DNA of 25,543 nt. Origin: JBGRQB01 sp041725875. GTDB taxonomy: Bacteria; Bacteroidota; Ignavibacteria; Ignavibacteriales; Melioribacteraceae. The notes under the pieces were generated by a model, which saw only the letters and a list, made by a program, of their open reading frames with translations, had not been told where the DNA came from and did no database searches. The stretch spans positions 1 to 25,543 of the forward strand of contig JBGRQB010000045.1 of assembly GCA_041725875.1 (NCBI GenBank), written 5' to 3'. This document shows, in pieces, positions 1 through 7,811 of this stretch (within the stretch, counting starts at the first letter, position 1; the number at the start of each line of letters is the position of its first letter). The position numbers were made by a program, and so were the translations under genes.

Positions 1-255
1 CTTTTCGCCACTGTCAAAAAAACATCAATAGCACCGGCTATGTACATTTGATCTGATATCCCTAATATGCATGAAGAGGGTTTACATAGAAAATTTACCG
101 CATCAAGATGAAAAAAGGGCGCATCTTTCCATCATTTTATCTGATATTCTTAAATATGAGAAGGGCTTTACAAACAAAAATATAAAAAAACTACATAATT
201 GTAATTTGTGGAAAGTACGAAATTTTCACAAAATTGAATTTAAATTTGACAAAAA

Positions 256-1419
256 TCAGTTACAATAAACTTTTTTGCTCAAAGTCAGCTTAATTTTGTA
301 GTTAGCGCCTTTTTCATATTCCAGATTTCCGCACATTTGTTCTGTAAATGCACTTATCAACTGCAGACCAAGAGTTTTATCTTTGCAGGATTCAAAATCA
401 TCTTCGAGTCCCGGACCATTATCCTCATATTCCAGAATAAATGTTTTTTCATCATTGTCGCTGATTTTTATACCAATACTTTTATCATCAATTTTTTTGA
501 ATGCGTGTTTTACAGAATTGGAAATCAGTTCCAGAATAATTTGAAGCGTTAACAATGCTTCGTCAACATTAAGCACAATAGGATCTATGGTAAGATTTAG
601 TTTTATATCCATCTCAGAGGAAAGTTCAAGAATTTTGTATGCAACATCCCCAAGATATTCTTTCAGATTAATCTCTTTTTCGTTTCCGTCGCCAAGAATG
701 GTTTCCTGAATAGATACCAGAACCTGAATTCTCGCAGAAAGTGCGTGCAGCAGTTCATCAGTATCATTGTTGTTAAGTCGCTCAGATTTTAAGCGCAGAA
801 AAATAAGAAGAGAGTTAAGATTATTTTTTAGTCTGTGACTCATCTCTCTTAGCGCAAGTTCTTTTTTGGAAAGAGTATTTTCAATGATTTCTTTTTGTGT
901 AAGAAGTTCCAAATCCTGCTCAAGCATAGTTTTTGCCTGTTTCAGAAAATCTTCATAAAGAGCGGAATAACTGTTTGTTTTTGAATCCAAAACACAAATA
1001 GTTCCAAAAACTTCGCTGTCGGGCCATTTTATCGGGAGTCCGAGATAAGAAATCATATCAAGTTTTACATCGGGGTTATTTTTCCAGTCTTCATCCAGAC
1101 GAGCATCCGGAACCAGAAGTTTATCATTGCTGCCAATAACTGTTTCGCAATACAACCCTGATAAAAGGGGAGCTTTTTCATTTTCTTCGTACGGATTATC
1201 TTCATCATCACTTTTGAGAAAGACTTCCATATCTTCTTTGGTTACTTTCATTATTAATCCGGCAGGCACGCCAATAATTTGTGCAACCAGATTTATCATC
1301 TTTTGCCATTTTTCAATTAATTCGGAAGTTAATTCCGGTTTTGCTTCGGAAGTAATGGGCACAATTACAGGATTGTTAATACCGTTTACTTTTACGCTGG
1401 AAATAGAAGGTTTATACAT
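256..1419 (-). CDS. GAF-domain sensor histidine kinase (HisKA_2/HATPase)
   Basis: A 387-residue soluble sensor kinase with no membrane segment or signal peptide. Residues about 30-175 look like a GAF sensor domain, including a 'VFGTICVLD' strand. A linker helix leads to a HisKA_2-type dimerisation helix with motif SHRLKNNL, where His195 is the likely phospho-acceptor. The ATPase domain has an N box at 297-307 (ELISNSVKHAF), a G1 box at 333-338 (DNGPGL) and a G2 region around 349-355. The start is backed by AGGA 7-10 bases upstream. There is no receiver or DNA-binding domain, so it needs a separate response regulator, and none is adjacent. Candidates are the receiver proteins encoded 3.5-5 kb away. 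The signal sensed cannot be told from the sequence. Confidence 0.9.
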   Translation of the reverse strand: MYKPSISSVKVNGINNPVIVPITSEAKPELTSELIEKWQKMINLVAQIIGVPAGLIMKVTKEDMEVFLKSDDEDNPYEENEKAPLLSGLYCETVIGSNDKLLVPDARLDEDWKNNPDVKLDMISYLGLPIKWPDSEVFGTICVLDSKTNSYSALYEDFLKQAKTMLEQDLELLTQKEIIENTLSKKELALREMSHRLKNNLNSLLIFLRLKSERLNNNDTDELLHALSARIQVLVSIQETILGDGNEKEINLKEYLGDVAYKILELSSEMDIKLNLTIDPIVLNVDEALLTLQIILELISNSVKHAFKKIDDKSIGIKISDNDEKTFILEYEDNGPGLEDDFESCKDKTLGLQLISAFTEQMCGNLEYEKGANYKIKLTLSKKVYCN

Positions 1420-1474
1420 ATACTATCCTGATTACAATCTCAATAACACATAAAAATAACAAAATTTATTACAA

Positions 1475-1502
1475 ATAAAAGTGATGTGGATTTCACTTTT
1501 AT
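1475..1502. terminator. Intergenic hairpin, possible terminator
   Basis: A perfect 10-bp stem (ATAAAAGTGA / TCACTTTTAT) with an 8-base loop lies between the SDR gene and the GAF kinase gene. T-rich sequence follows on both sides. It may separate the two minus-strand genes, but it is about 100 bases past the SDR stop. A weaker CAGGAAA/TTTCCTG pair at 1560-1591 lies closer to that stop. Confidence 0.4.
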
Positions 1503-1603
1503 GTTTTGTTTTTGTTATACATAATCAATTATCGTAAAAATAATAGTATAGATTGAAACCAGGAAACTGCCTGTAGTAAAACAATTTCCTGATTTTAAAA
1601 ATA

Positions 1604-2335
1604 TTATGGTTCCTGTTTTGTTGCCGCAAGTACAACTTCTCTAATGTTAACCCCCTGAGGCTGATTATAAGCATACCAGATTGCGTTTGCAATATCTTCA
1701 GCTTTCAGAACTCCGCCCATCTCTTTTTTCCAGGCTTCGTAGTTACCTTTAATTTCTTCTGAGGTTGTATGCGAAAGAAGTTCGGTTTCAACAGCTCCAG
1801 GAGCAATTGTTACCAGTCGTATGTTATGACTTGCAACTTCCTGACGTACATTTTCTGTAATTGCGTGAACTCCGAATTTTGTACCGCAATATGCAGCGTG
1901 ATCAGGAAAAGTTTTTCTTCCTGCAATTGAACTGATATTAATAATAGTTCCGCTGTTTCTTTCTTTCATTCCCGGAAGAACTGACTGCATACCATTTAGC
2001 AGACCAAGAATATTAACATCGTACATTTTTTTCCATTCCGCCGGATCCTGAGTTGTTACATCACCCAAAAGCATTACTCCTGCATTGTTTATTATTGCAT
2101 CGGCTTTTCCATAAACTTCTTCAGCTTCAGCAATTGCTGATTTAAGTGAATCAATATCAGTAACATCAACTTTTTTACAAACTGTATCTGGAAGATTTAA
2201 CGCTTCTATTTTTTCTATTCTTCTGGCTAACAATAAAAGAGGAAAACCATTTGAAGAAAAAAGTTTTGCTGCAGCTGCGCCTATGCCTGAACTGGCGCCT
2301 GTTATAACTATCAGTGGTTTATTATAATTTTTCAT
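1604..2335 (-). CDS. SDR-family NAD(P)-dependent oxidoreductase
   Basis: A 243-residue classical short-chain dehydrogenase/reductase, of normal family length. The Rossmann dinucleotide-binding motif TGASSGIG is at 12-19 and NNAG at 83-86. The catalytic set is complete: Asn108, Ser136, Tyr149 and Lys153 (YCGTK). Arg38-Arg39 after the second strand suggests NADP(H) preference, which is inference. The start is supported by AGAGG about 8 bases upstream. The gene diverges from a LysR regulator and has a near-consensus Bacteroidota promoter at 2391-2420. It resembles YdfG-like broad-specificity reductases of 3-hydroxy acids or aldehydes. The substrate cannot be assigned. Confidence 0.93.
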   Translation of the reverse strand: MKNYNKPLIVITGASSGIGAAAAKLFSSNGFPLLLLARRIEKIEALNLPDTVCKKVDVTDIDSLKSAIAEAEEVYGKADAIINNAGVMLLGDVTTQDPAEWKKMYDVNILGLLNGMQSVLPGMKERNSGTIINISSIAGRKTFPDHAAYCGTKFGVHAITENVRQEVASHNIRLVTIAPGAVETELLSHTTSEEIKGNYEAWKKEMGGVLKAEDIANAIWYAYNQPQGVNIREVVLAATKQEP

Positions 2336-2390
2336 TATGATACCTCTAATTTTAATTAATGTTTCAAATTATTATTTTTCTTGATGACAA

Positions 2391-2420
2391 CAAATATAAT
2401 CTGTATGTTGAATCGGTCAA
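2391..2420 (-). promoter_or_regulatory. Predicted promoter of the SDR gene
   Basis: On the minus strand, TTG (2420-2418), a 19-base spacer and TATATTTG (2398-2391) match the Bacteroidota primary sigma consensus TTG-N17-20-TAnnTTTG. The predicted transcription start falls near 2384, about 50 bases before the SDR start codon. Confidence 0.6.
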
Positions 2421-2433
2421 AATACTTATTTTC

Positions 2434-2452
2434 AATCATTATCATAATTATT
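2434..2452. promoter_or_regulatory. Candidate LysR operator palindrome
   Basis: A 19-bp palindrome centred on C2443, with 8 of 9 pairs matching and core ATTATcATAAT. It lies 5 bases before the LysR start codon and about 60 bases upstream of the predicted SDR transcription start. LysR-family regulators usually hold a recognition site near -65 of the target promoter. The site is AT-rich, so chance is possible. Confidence 0.45.
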
Positions 2453-2456
2453 ATTT

Positions 2457-3296
2457 ATGGATGCAAGATTACTTAAATTTTTTATCGCTGTTTATGAACA
2501 GAAAAACCTTACCCGTGCTGCCGAGCAATGTTTTGTTTCCCAGCCAAATATTTCCAACGGAATAAAACAGCTTGAAGAGGATATTGGTAAAGTACTTTTC
2601 AGTCGTCACAAACGGGGAGTTGTAATTAAAGAAGAAGCTCATTATTTGTACCCGATTGCAAAACGAATTTTAGGTGAACTTGATTCTCTGCCCGACATTT
2701 TCAAACAGGAAGTTTATAAACAAAAAGTATGTATAGGCGTTGCTCAGAGTCTGCCGCAAAATTATAAAAGCGACTTTTTCAAAAAACTCACAAACGAAAT
2801 TGATTCAATTGAGTGGGACGTGCGTTCAATGGGAAGAGATTGCGAAATAAATCTGCTTGTACGCGAATGGAAATATGAAGAAGATTTGTTTCTTCCGTTG
2901 CTAAAAGAAGATTATGTTTTGTGTATTCCTGACAGTAATCCGCTTGCAGAAAAAGAGATAATTGAACAGAGTGATCTAAAAGATGAAGCATTTATTCATT
3001 GTCCGCCCTGTGAAGCTCATCAGCAGACACTTGCAGTTTTAAGTAATTCGGAAAATAAATGGAATACAGTTGCAAACTGTTCAACAAAAGATGAGGTTTT
3101 AACTTTATTGATTGCAGGATTGGGAATTACCTTCTTGCCGGAATCTTATGCAAATCCCTGGCAGGGATTTCAGATTAAAAAATTTAACGGTCCGCAATGC
3201 TACAGAGAGATTGGTTTATCTTACCCGAAAAAAAGTTTACAAAATCCGGCAATTGCAAAAATTATTGAAATTCTTTCCAAAAGCATTAAAGTTTAA
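2457..3296 (+). CDS. LysR-family transcriptional regulator
   Basis: A 279-residue LysR-type regulator. The N-terminal winged helix-turn-helix spans residues 1-60, with the family-typical AVYEQKNLTRAAEQCFVSQP stretch. A linker helix and an effector-binding domain from about 90 to the C-terminus follow. The start ATG lacks a Shine-Dalgarno sequence, which is common in Bacteroidota, but the HTH begins directly after it. Divergent placement from the SDR gene across 121 bases points to control of that gene and itself. The stop codon overlaps the stop of the convergent kinase remnant by 3 bases. The effector is unknown. The domain has several cysteines (for example a CPPC motif), so redox or metal sensing is possible but unproven. 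Confidence 0.92.
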   Translation: MDARLLKFFIAVYEQKNLTRAAEQCFVSQPNISNGIKQLEEDIGKVLFSRHKRGVVIKEEAHYLYPIAKRILGELDSLPDIFKQEVYKQKVCIGVAQSLPQNYKSDFFKKLTNEIDSIEWDVRSMGRDCEINLLVREWKYEEDLFLPLLKEDYVLCIPDSNPLAEKEIIEQSDLKDEAFIHCPPCEAHQQTLAVLSNSENKWNTVANCSTKDEVLTLLIAGLGITFLPESYANPWQGFQIKKFNGPQCYREIGLSYPKKSLQNPAIAKIIEILSKSIKV

Positions 3297-4249
3297 TTAA
3301 GGGGAAGTTTAAGATAAAATTTACTTCCTTTTCCAACTTTGCTTTCTGCCCAGATTTTGCCATCGTTACGTTCGGCAAATTCGTTGCAAAGGATAAGTCC
3401 GAGTCCGGCTCCGGCCTCACTTTTTGTTCCGGGTCGTGATTTTATTTTATCGATGGTAAAAAGATTATCAAGATTATATTTTGACATACCAATTCCTGTA
3501 TCTTCCACTTTTAATATTGCATTTGAATCTTCGGAAAAACAGGAAATAGTTACTCTGCCATCTTCTTTTGTATATTTTATTGCATTTGATATAAAATTTC
3601 TGACAACTGCATCAACCATATTATAATCGGCAAAAGCATTTATGTCGCAGTCTGTTGCAAGATCGATGTGTACTCTTTTATCCAGACTCGCAGGTTCTGC
3701 CAGGTCAATATTTTTCTTAATAATTTCCAGAAGATTTATTGAATGCTTTTCAATTTTTGCAGTCTGCATCTGCACACGTGCCCAATCAAGAAGCTCTTTT
3801 AACAAATTAAACGTATTGTTTGTAATCTCTTCAATATTTTTTATATGGCATAATCTTTCGTCGTCGTCCATATCATAATATTCATCTGATAAAAGATTAA
3901 GCAAGCCGAGCAGGGGAACAAAAGGGTTTCTTAAATCGTGTGCAACAATTGAAAAGAATTTGTTTTTATCTTCATTAAGTTTTTTAAGCTTTTTGTTGTA
4001 GCTTTTTATCTTTTCTTCTGCTTCTTTTTTCTTTGTAATATTTTCAACAGTTCCTTCGTAATATAATATTTCACCTTTTTCATCTCTGATAGTTCTGGCG
4101 CTTTCCCTTACAATTACAACACTTCCATCTTTTCTAACCCACTTTTCTTCGCGGCCATGAATTTTGTTGGCTTTACGAATTCTATCCAGAAAAGCTTTTC
4201 GTTTTTCCGGTTTAAGATAATTATCAGCAGCATTTCGTTTCTTTAATTC
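3293..4249 (-). pseudogene. 3' part of receiver-PAS-histidine kinase hybrid, cut off by an in-frame TAA
   Basis: Translated in the same frame as the upstream 4250-4804 segment, this stretch gives the rest of a PAS domain (composite residues about 186-256) and a coiled linker. It then gives a HisKA helix with FSIVAHDLRNP (His289) and a HATPase domain with NFISNAIKYT, DTGIGM and GAGLGL. All kinase boxes are intact and there is no frameshift. The only lesion is TAA at codon 185 (4252-4250). No in-frame ATG, GTG or TTG occurs between that stop and the H box. The first such codon is TTG at 3904, already past His289, so an internal restart would lack the phospho-acceptor. It is either a fresh nonsense pseudogene, a read-through gene, or a base error. 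The composite would be 503 residues. Confidence 0.8.
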
Positions 4250-4804
4250 TTAAAACGAATCAAATCCCAGAAGTTTAACAAATGCCTGATTAGCCAGAAT
4301 AAACTCGCCGCCGCAGGTTGTTTTATAAACTCCGACACTTGAGTTTTCAAAAATATCTTCAAATATTTTTGCACGTTCTTTACTGATTATTTCTGCGGTA
4401 AGATTTTTTACAAGCTGATGTCTTTCAATTGCATATGAAATAGCTTTGTATAAAAGGTGATCATCAAAAGTACCTTTTTGCAGATAATCCTGCGCTCCTT
4501 CGGAAACGGCAAGTTTGCCAAGATCTTTATCGTTAATTCCCGTCTGTACAATAATAGGAATTTCGTTAAATAGTTTATGAACCAGCTGGAAAGTTTCTAT
4601 CCCATTACTTCCGGGTAAATTTAAATCACATAAAATTATTGTATAATTTTCATTACTGCTTAACCTAGCTATGTCATCCAGATCTCTTGCAACATCAACA
4701 ATAAATAATACTTCTTCTCTGGCAGCAAGAAATTCTTTTATAAGTCTAATATCACCCGGATTGTCCTCAATTAACAGAACATTAACTTTTTCTTTTGTTG
4801 CCAT
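4250..4804 (-). CDS. Response-regulator receiver with truncated PAS (5' part of interrupted hybrid kinase)
   Basis: A 184-residue product as read to the TAA. Residues 8-125 form a receiver domain with acidic pair Glu13-Asp14, phospho-acceptor Asp60 (LCDLNLP), Thr88 and Lys110. A PAS domain starts near 148 and is cut after 'GFDSF' at 184. Related receiver-PAS-kinase proteins continue with an acidic residue there, so GAA or AAA changed to TAA would explain the stop. AGGG lies 5 bases upstream of the ATG. The gene follows an Rcp1-like receiver gene by 57 bases and probably shares its transcript. If the truncation is real, the protein could still act as a single-domain phosphate sink for the upstream membrane kinase. 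That is inference. Confidence 0.8.
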   Translation of the reverse strand: MATKEKVNVLLIEDNPGDIRLIKEFLAAREEVLFIVDVARDLDDIARLSSNENYTIILCDLNLPGSNGIETFQLVHKLFNEIPIIVQTGINDKDLGKLAVSEGAQDYLQKGTFDDHLLYKAISYAIERHQLVKNLTAEIISKERAKIFEDIFENSSVGVYKTTCGGEFILANQAFVKLLGFDSF

Positions 4805-4839
4805 TTCCCTAACCCTTCACAATTTGCCTTTCGAATAGT

Positions 4840-4857
4840 TGACTGATTTCTCAGTCA
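4840..4857 (-). other. Intercistronic hairpin with GAAA tetraloop
   Basis: Just after the stop of the Rcp1-like gene, the minus-strand RNA can form a perfect 7-bp stem UGACUGA/UCAGUCA closed by a GAAA loop. No U-tract follows, so it is not a classic terminator. It may set mRNA stability or dampen expression of the downstream hybrid gene. Confidence 0.45.
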
Positions 4858-4861
4858 GATT

Positions 4862-5308
4862 TTAAGTTTCTTCCGGTGGAAGCTTTACAATAGTGAGCCA
4901 GAAATTTTCAATTGTTCTGACAACTTCTATAAAATTATCAAGTTCCAACGGTTTAGTTACATAGCAATTTGCGTATAGTTTATACGATTTCAGTATATCT
5001 TCTTCAGCTTTAGAAGTTGTTAATACTACTACAGGTATATGCTTGAGGTCTTCATCCGATTTTATCTCTGCGAGAACTTCTTTACCATCTTTTTTAGGCA
5101 GGTTCAAATCCAGAATTATCAAATCAGGCGTAGATGCTTTTTCATATCCATTGCGCTTATACAGAAAATCTATTGCTTTTTCGCCATTATCGACAATATA
5201 AAGTGAATTTTTAATTTTACTGTCTTTTAAAGCTTCCTGGGTTAACCGCACATCGCCCGGATTATCTTCAACAAGAAGAATATCAATAATTGATAAGTTT
5301 TGCTCCAT
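4862..5308 (-). CDS. Rcp1-like single-domain response regulator
   Basis: A 148-residue protein that is one receiver domain. It has acidic residues Glu14-Asp15 (LLVEDNPGD), phospho-acceptor Asp67 (LIILDLNLP), the switch Thr97-Thr98 and Lys119-Pro120. The VEDNPGDVRL start, the FLYKRNGY insertion and the extended C-terminal helix are features of the Rcp1 group, known as partners of phytochrome-type kinases. There is no output domain, so it probably relays phosphate or acts by protein contact. Its ATG overlaps the stop codon of the upstream kinase (TAATG), which implies translational coupling and a cognate pair. Confidence 0.93.
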   Translation of the reverse strand: MEQNLSIIDILLVEDNPGDVRLTQEALKDSKIKNSLYIVDNGEKAIDFLYKRNGYEKASTPDLIILDLNLPKKDGKEVLAEIKSDEDLKHIPVVVLTTSKAEEDILKSYKLYANCYVTKPLELDNFIEVVRTIENFWLTIVKLPPEET

Positions 5309-7668
5309 TAAAACCTCTTAATTGTAAAATGAAATGTTGTACCTTTATTTATTTCCGATTCTATCCAGATTTTGCCGCTGTGTTTTTCTACAATTTTTTT
5401 ACAGACGGCCAATCCTATTCCTGTTCCGCTAAAATCTTTTTTATTGTTTAACCGTTGAAAAACCTGAAAAACTTTATCAAAATATTTTTCTTCTATCCCT
5501 ATCCCGCTATCCTTTACTGAAAATGTAAAATACTCTTTACTTTCTTCAACCGCAACATCAACCTGAACTTCTTCTGTAATTGTAAACTTTAACGCATTAC
5601 TTATAAGATTTGAAAATAATCTAGAAAGCTGAACTTCCGAGCCCATAATTTCAGGCATTTCTGCAATTTTAATTTCCGCCTTTTTGTCATCTATTTCAGG
5701 TTTTAACAACAACATAACTTCTTCCAGAAGTTTATTAAGATCTACCATTTTGAATGGCTGTATTCTTGTGCTTACTCTGGAATATTCAAGCAGATCATCT
5801 ATAAGGTTTTTCATTCTTTTGGAACCATCCACAGCATAGTAGATGAAATCGCGGGCATCGTCATCAAGCTGATGTCCATATCTGCGGGAAAGTAGTTCGG
5901 TATAACTGGCAACCATTCTAAGCGGTTCCTGTAAATCGTGCGAAGCAACATAAGCAAACTGTTCAAGCTCTTCATTAGAGCTTCTTAATTCATCCAGCAG
6001 AAGATTCAGTTTTTTATCAACTTCTTTTTTATATGTTATGTCGCGCCAGGTGGAAGTACTATATAAAATATTTCCGTCTTTGTCTCTGATGGAGTTTACA
6101 TTCAGACTAACATCAAATGACGAACCATCTTTTCGTTTCAACCTGAGTTCTTCGTCTCTTACTATTCCGGTCTTTAAAAAACTCTGAAATGCTTCTTTAA
6201 CTTTTGGTAAAATAGAATCATCATAAAGCTTGAAAATTGATTGTCCAATTAATTCGTGTCGTTCATAACCAAGCTCTTTCAAAAGCGTTTCATTACATTC
6301 ATAGAGTTTACCTGTTGCTACTAAAACAGATCCGTGCAAATCAGGAGAGCTATCGTACAAGTTATGGAATTTCTTTTCTTCCATTAATTCACGAATCTCT
6401 TTATTTCTGCTTTCTGTTACTTCAAGACAAATACCCAAAAGTTTAAGAGGTTTGTTTTCTTCATCCCACTCAATAATTTTTCCTCTTATTCTGTACCATA
6501 TTTGCTTATTAATTTCAGTATTAAAATATCTGAATTCGTGATCGTAATACTCAACTTCACCCGACAAATGTTTTTCGTATGCTGTCTGATTCCCTTTTTT
6601 ATCTTCTTCATATATACAATTCAGCCATTCGGTTCTTGTAACATCTTTTTCCAGAGCAAACATATTTTTCCATTGATTATTTCCCGCAATCAAATCACTT
6701 TTTACATCCAGTTCCCAGATAGTCATAATAGCTGATTCAACAGTCTGCATTAATCTGCTGAAATATTCTTCAAGCTGATCGTGAAGAGAAACTTCAGAAT
6801 TAACAGAAACAACATCTTCCAGCTCGGGAAATTTTGATAAAGGATTTTGTGTCTGGAGTAAATATTTAAATTGATACAAAGTAAATCCGGCAAGAGGAAC
6901 AATATATCCGGCCACTTTATAAAAATGACCGATTTCAAAACATATATCAAATTCCTGTTTTGACAAGGTTAATGCTGTCTGACTGAAAAACCCTATCAGC
7001 AATGAAAGCGCCAGCCAGTAGGTGAAAATATTTTTTCTTTTGAGATAATCGACGGCAAATAAAATAAGAGCAACAAGAAAGAGAAATCCTAAAATGAAAT
7101 CAAAAGTTTGTGCGGCCAAAATATCGATGCTTACTTTATCTGAAAGATTTGAGAAAAAGAGAATAAACATAAGAACCGATGATATTATAACGGTTCCTAA
7201 AATTATAAACGAATTTTCATTTTTTAATTTTTTCTTTTCAAAAAAACTGTTGTTTGAAAATACCGCTATAATAAAAAGGGAAGCAAGCATTATGCGTCCT
7301 GATAAATACATCCCGGGAGAAAAGGCTTTAAATCTTAGTAATTCTTCTTCATTTAGAATAAATGGAAATGAAAAAATGCCGTGAATAAAATCAAACGATC
7401 CGTTAATAAGAAATCCGAGTCCGACAAAAAGAAAATAGCGATTATCAACTACCTGAGAATATTTAAGCAGCAATACTCCGGTGAGTAATGCAAAGAGAGA
7501 ACCTGTTATTTCTATAACTGCGTGCCCGTGAGAGGTTCCTATATATTCATTTCCTTCAAATTCCCAGATTAACAGCGGGAGAATTATTCCGGTAACCAGA
7601 AAGAGAACAAGGTGCCAGTTTCTTTCTACATCGGAATGATAAAGACTTTTATTTATCTTTTTGCCCAT
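5308..7668 (-). CDS. MASE-like membrane sensor PAS-PAS histidine kinase
   Basis: A 786-residue sensor kinase. The N-terminal ~275 residues hold about eight hydrophobic segments resembling an integral membrane MASE sensor, with conserved His/Asp in 'SFDFIHG'. Two PAS domains follow (about 300-420 and 435-550). A bacteriophytochrome-style HisKA has AYVASHDLQEPLR (His577), and the ATPase has NLISNALKF, DSGIG and GTGIGLA. The frame is open to a further ATG at 7716. I chose 7668 because AAGAGGAAATT sits directly before it and the likely promoter (7705-7734) would lie inside the longer version. It is coupled by TAATG to the Rcp1-like receiver. The stimulus is unknown. MASE domains are thought to sense membrane or small-molecule signals. 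Confidence 0.9.
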   Translation of the reverse strand: MGKKINKSLYHSDVERNWHLVLFLVTGIILPLLIWEFEGNEYIGTSHGHAVIEITGSLFALLTGVLLLKYSQVVDNRYFLFVGLGFLINGSFDFIHGIFSFPFILNEEELLRFKAFSPGMYLSGRIMLASLFIIAVFSNNSFFEKKKLKNENSFIILGTVIISSVLMFILFFSNLSDKVSIDILAAQTFDFILGFLFLVALILFAVDYLKRKNIFTYWLALSLLIGFFSQTALTLSKQEFDICFEIGHFYKVAGYIVPLAGFTLYQFKYLLQTQNPLSKFPELEDVVSVNSEVSLHDQLEEYFSRLMQTVESAIMTIWELDVKSDLIAGNNQWKNMFALEKDVTRTEWLNCIYEEDKKGNQTAYEKHLSGEVEYYDHEFRYFNTEINKQIWYRIRGKIIEWDEENKPLKLLGICLEVTESRNKEIRELMEEKKFHNLYDSSPDLHGSVLVATGKLYECNETLLKELGYERHELIGQSIFKLYDDSILPKVKEAFQSFLKTGIVRDEELRLKRKDGSSFDVSLNVNSIRDKDGNILYSTSTWRDITYKKEVDKKLNLLLDELRSSNEELEQFAYVASHDLQEPLRMVASYTELLSRRYGHQLDDDARDFIYYAVDGSKRMKNLIDDLLEYSRVSTRIQPFKMVDLNKLLEEVMLLLKPEIDDKKAEIKIAEMPEIMGSEVQLSRLFSNLISNALKFTITEEVQVDVAVEESKEYFTFSVKDSGIGIEEKYFDKVFQVFQRLNNKKDFSGTGIGLAVCKKIVEKHSGKIWIESEINKGTTFHFTIKRF

Positions 7669-7704
7669 AATTTCCTCTTGGAAGAAATAATTAATAATCA
7701 GAAT

Positions 7705-7734
7705 ATAAACTATCATTTAGAATGATAATCGCAA
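7705..7734 (-). promoter_or_regulatory. Predicted promoter of the membrane kinase operon
   Basis: Minus-strand TTG (7734-7732), a 19-base spacer and TAGTTTAT (7712-7705) approximate the Bacteroidota consensus. A perfect inverted repeat TATCATT-tag-AATGATA (7711-7727) fills the spacer and touches the -10, a good place for a repressor. The leader to the ATG at 7668 would be about 30 bases. Confidence 0.5.
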
Positions 7735-7767
7735 CAGCTTTGGGAATTTTGATTTGAGAATAAAACA

Positions 7768-7787
7768 AAACCCCGGGAAAGGGGTTT
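7768..7787 (-). terminator. Intrinsic terminator of the ArsR/CcdA operon
   Basis: A 7-bp stem (AAACCCC / GGGGTTT) with a 6-base loop lies 25 bases past the CcdA-like stop. On the minus strand it is followed by TTTTGTTTTATT. It closes the seven-gene operon transcribed from arsR. Confidence 0.75.
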
Positions 7788-7811
7788 ATAATTTTCAGAT
7801 TTTTTTATCTG

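Noticed and set aside
1..47. Minus-strand ATG at 47 reading MYIAGAIDVFLTVAK off the left edge
   Set aside because: It could be the start of the next gene, with AGGG upstream, but 15 codons with no recognisable family are too few to annotate.
71..268. Plus-strand 65-codon frame at the left edge
   Set aside because: It has no Shine-Dalgarno or family pattern, a lysine/asparagine-rich AT-driven composition, and it runs into the 3' end of the convergent kinase gene.
7669..7716. N-terminal extension of the membrane kinase to the ATG at 7716
   Set aside because: The extension has no ribosome site, overlaps the predicted promoter, and a strong Shine-Dalgarno marks the ATG at 7668.
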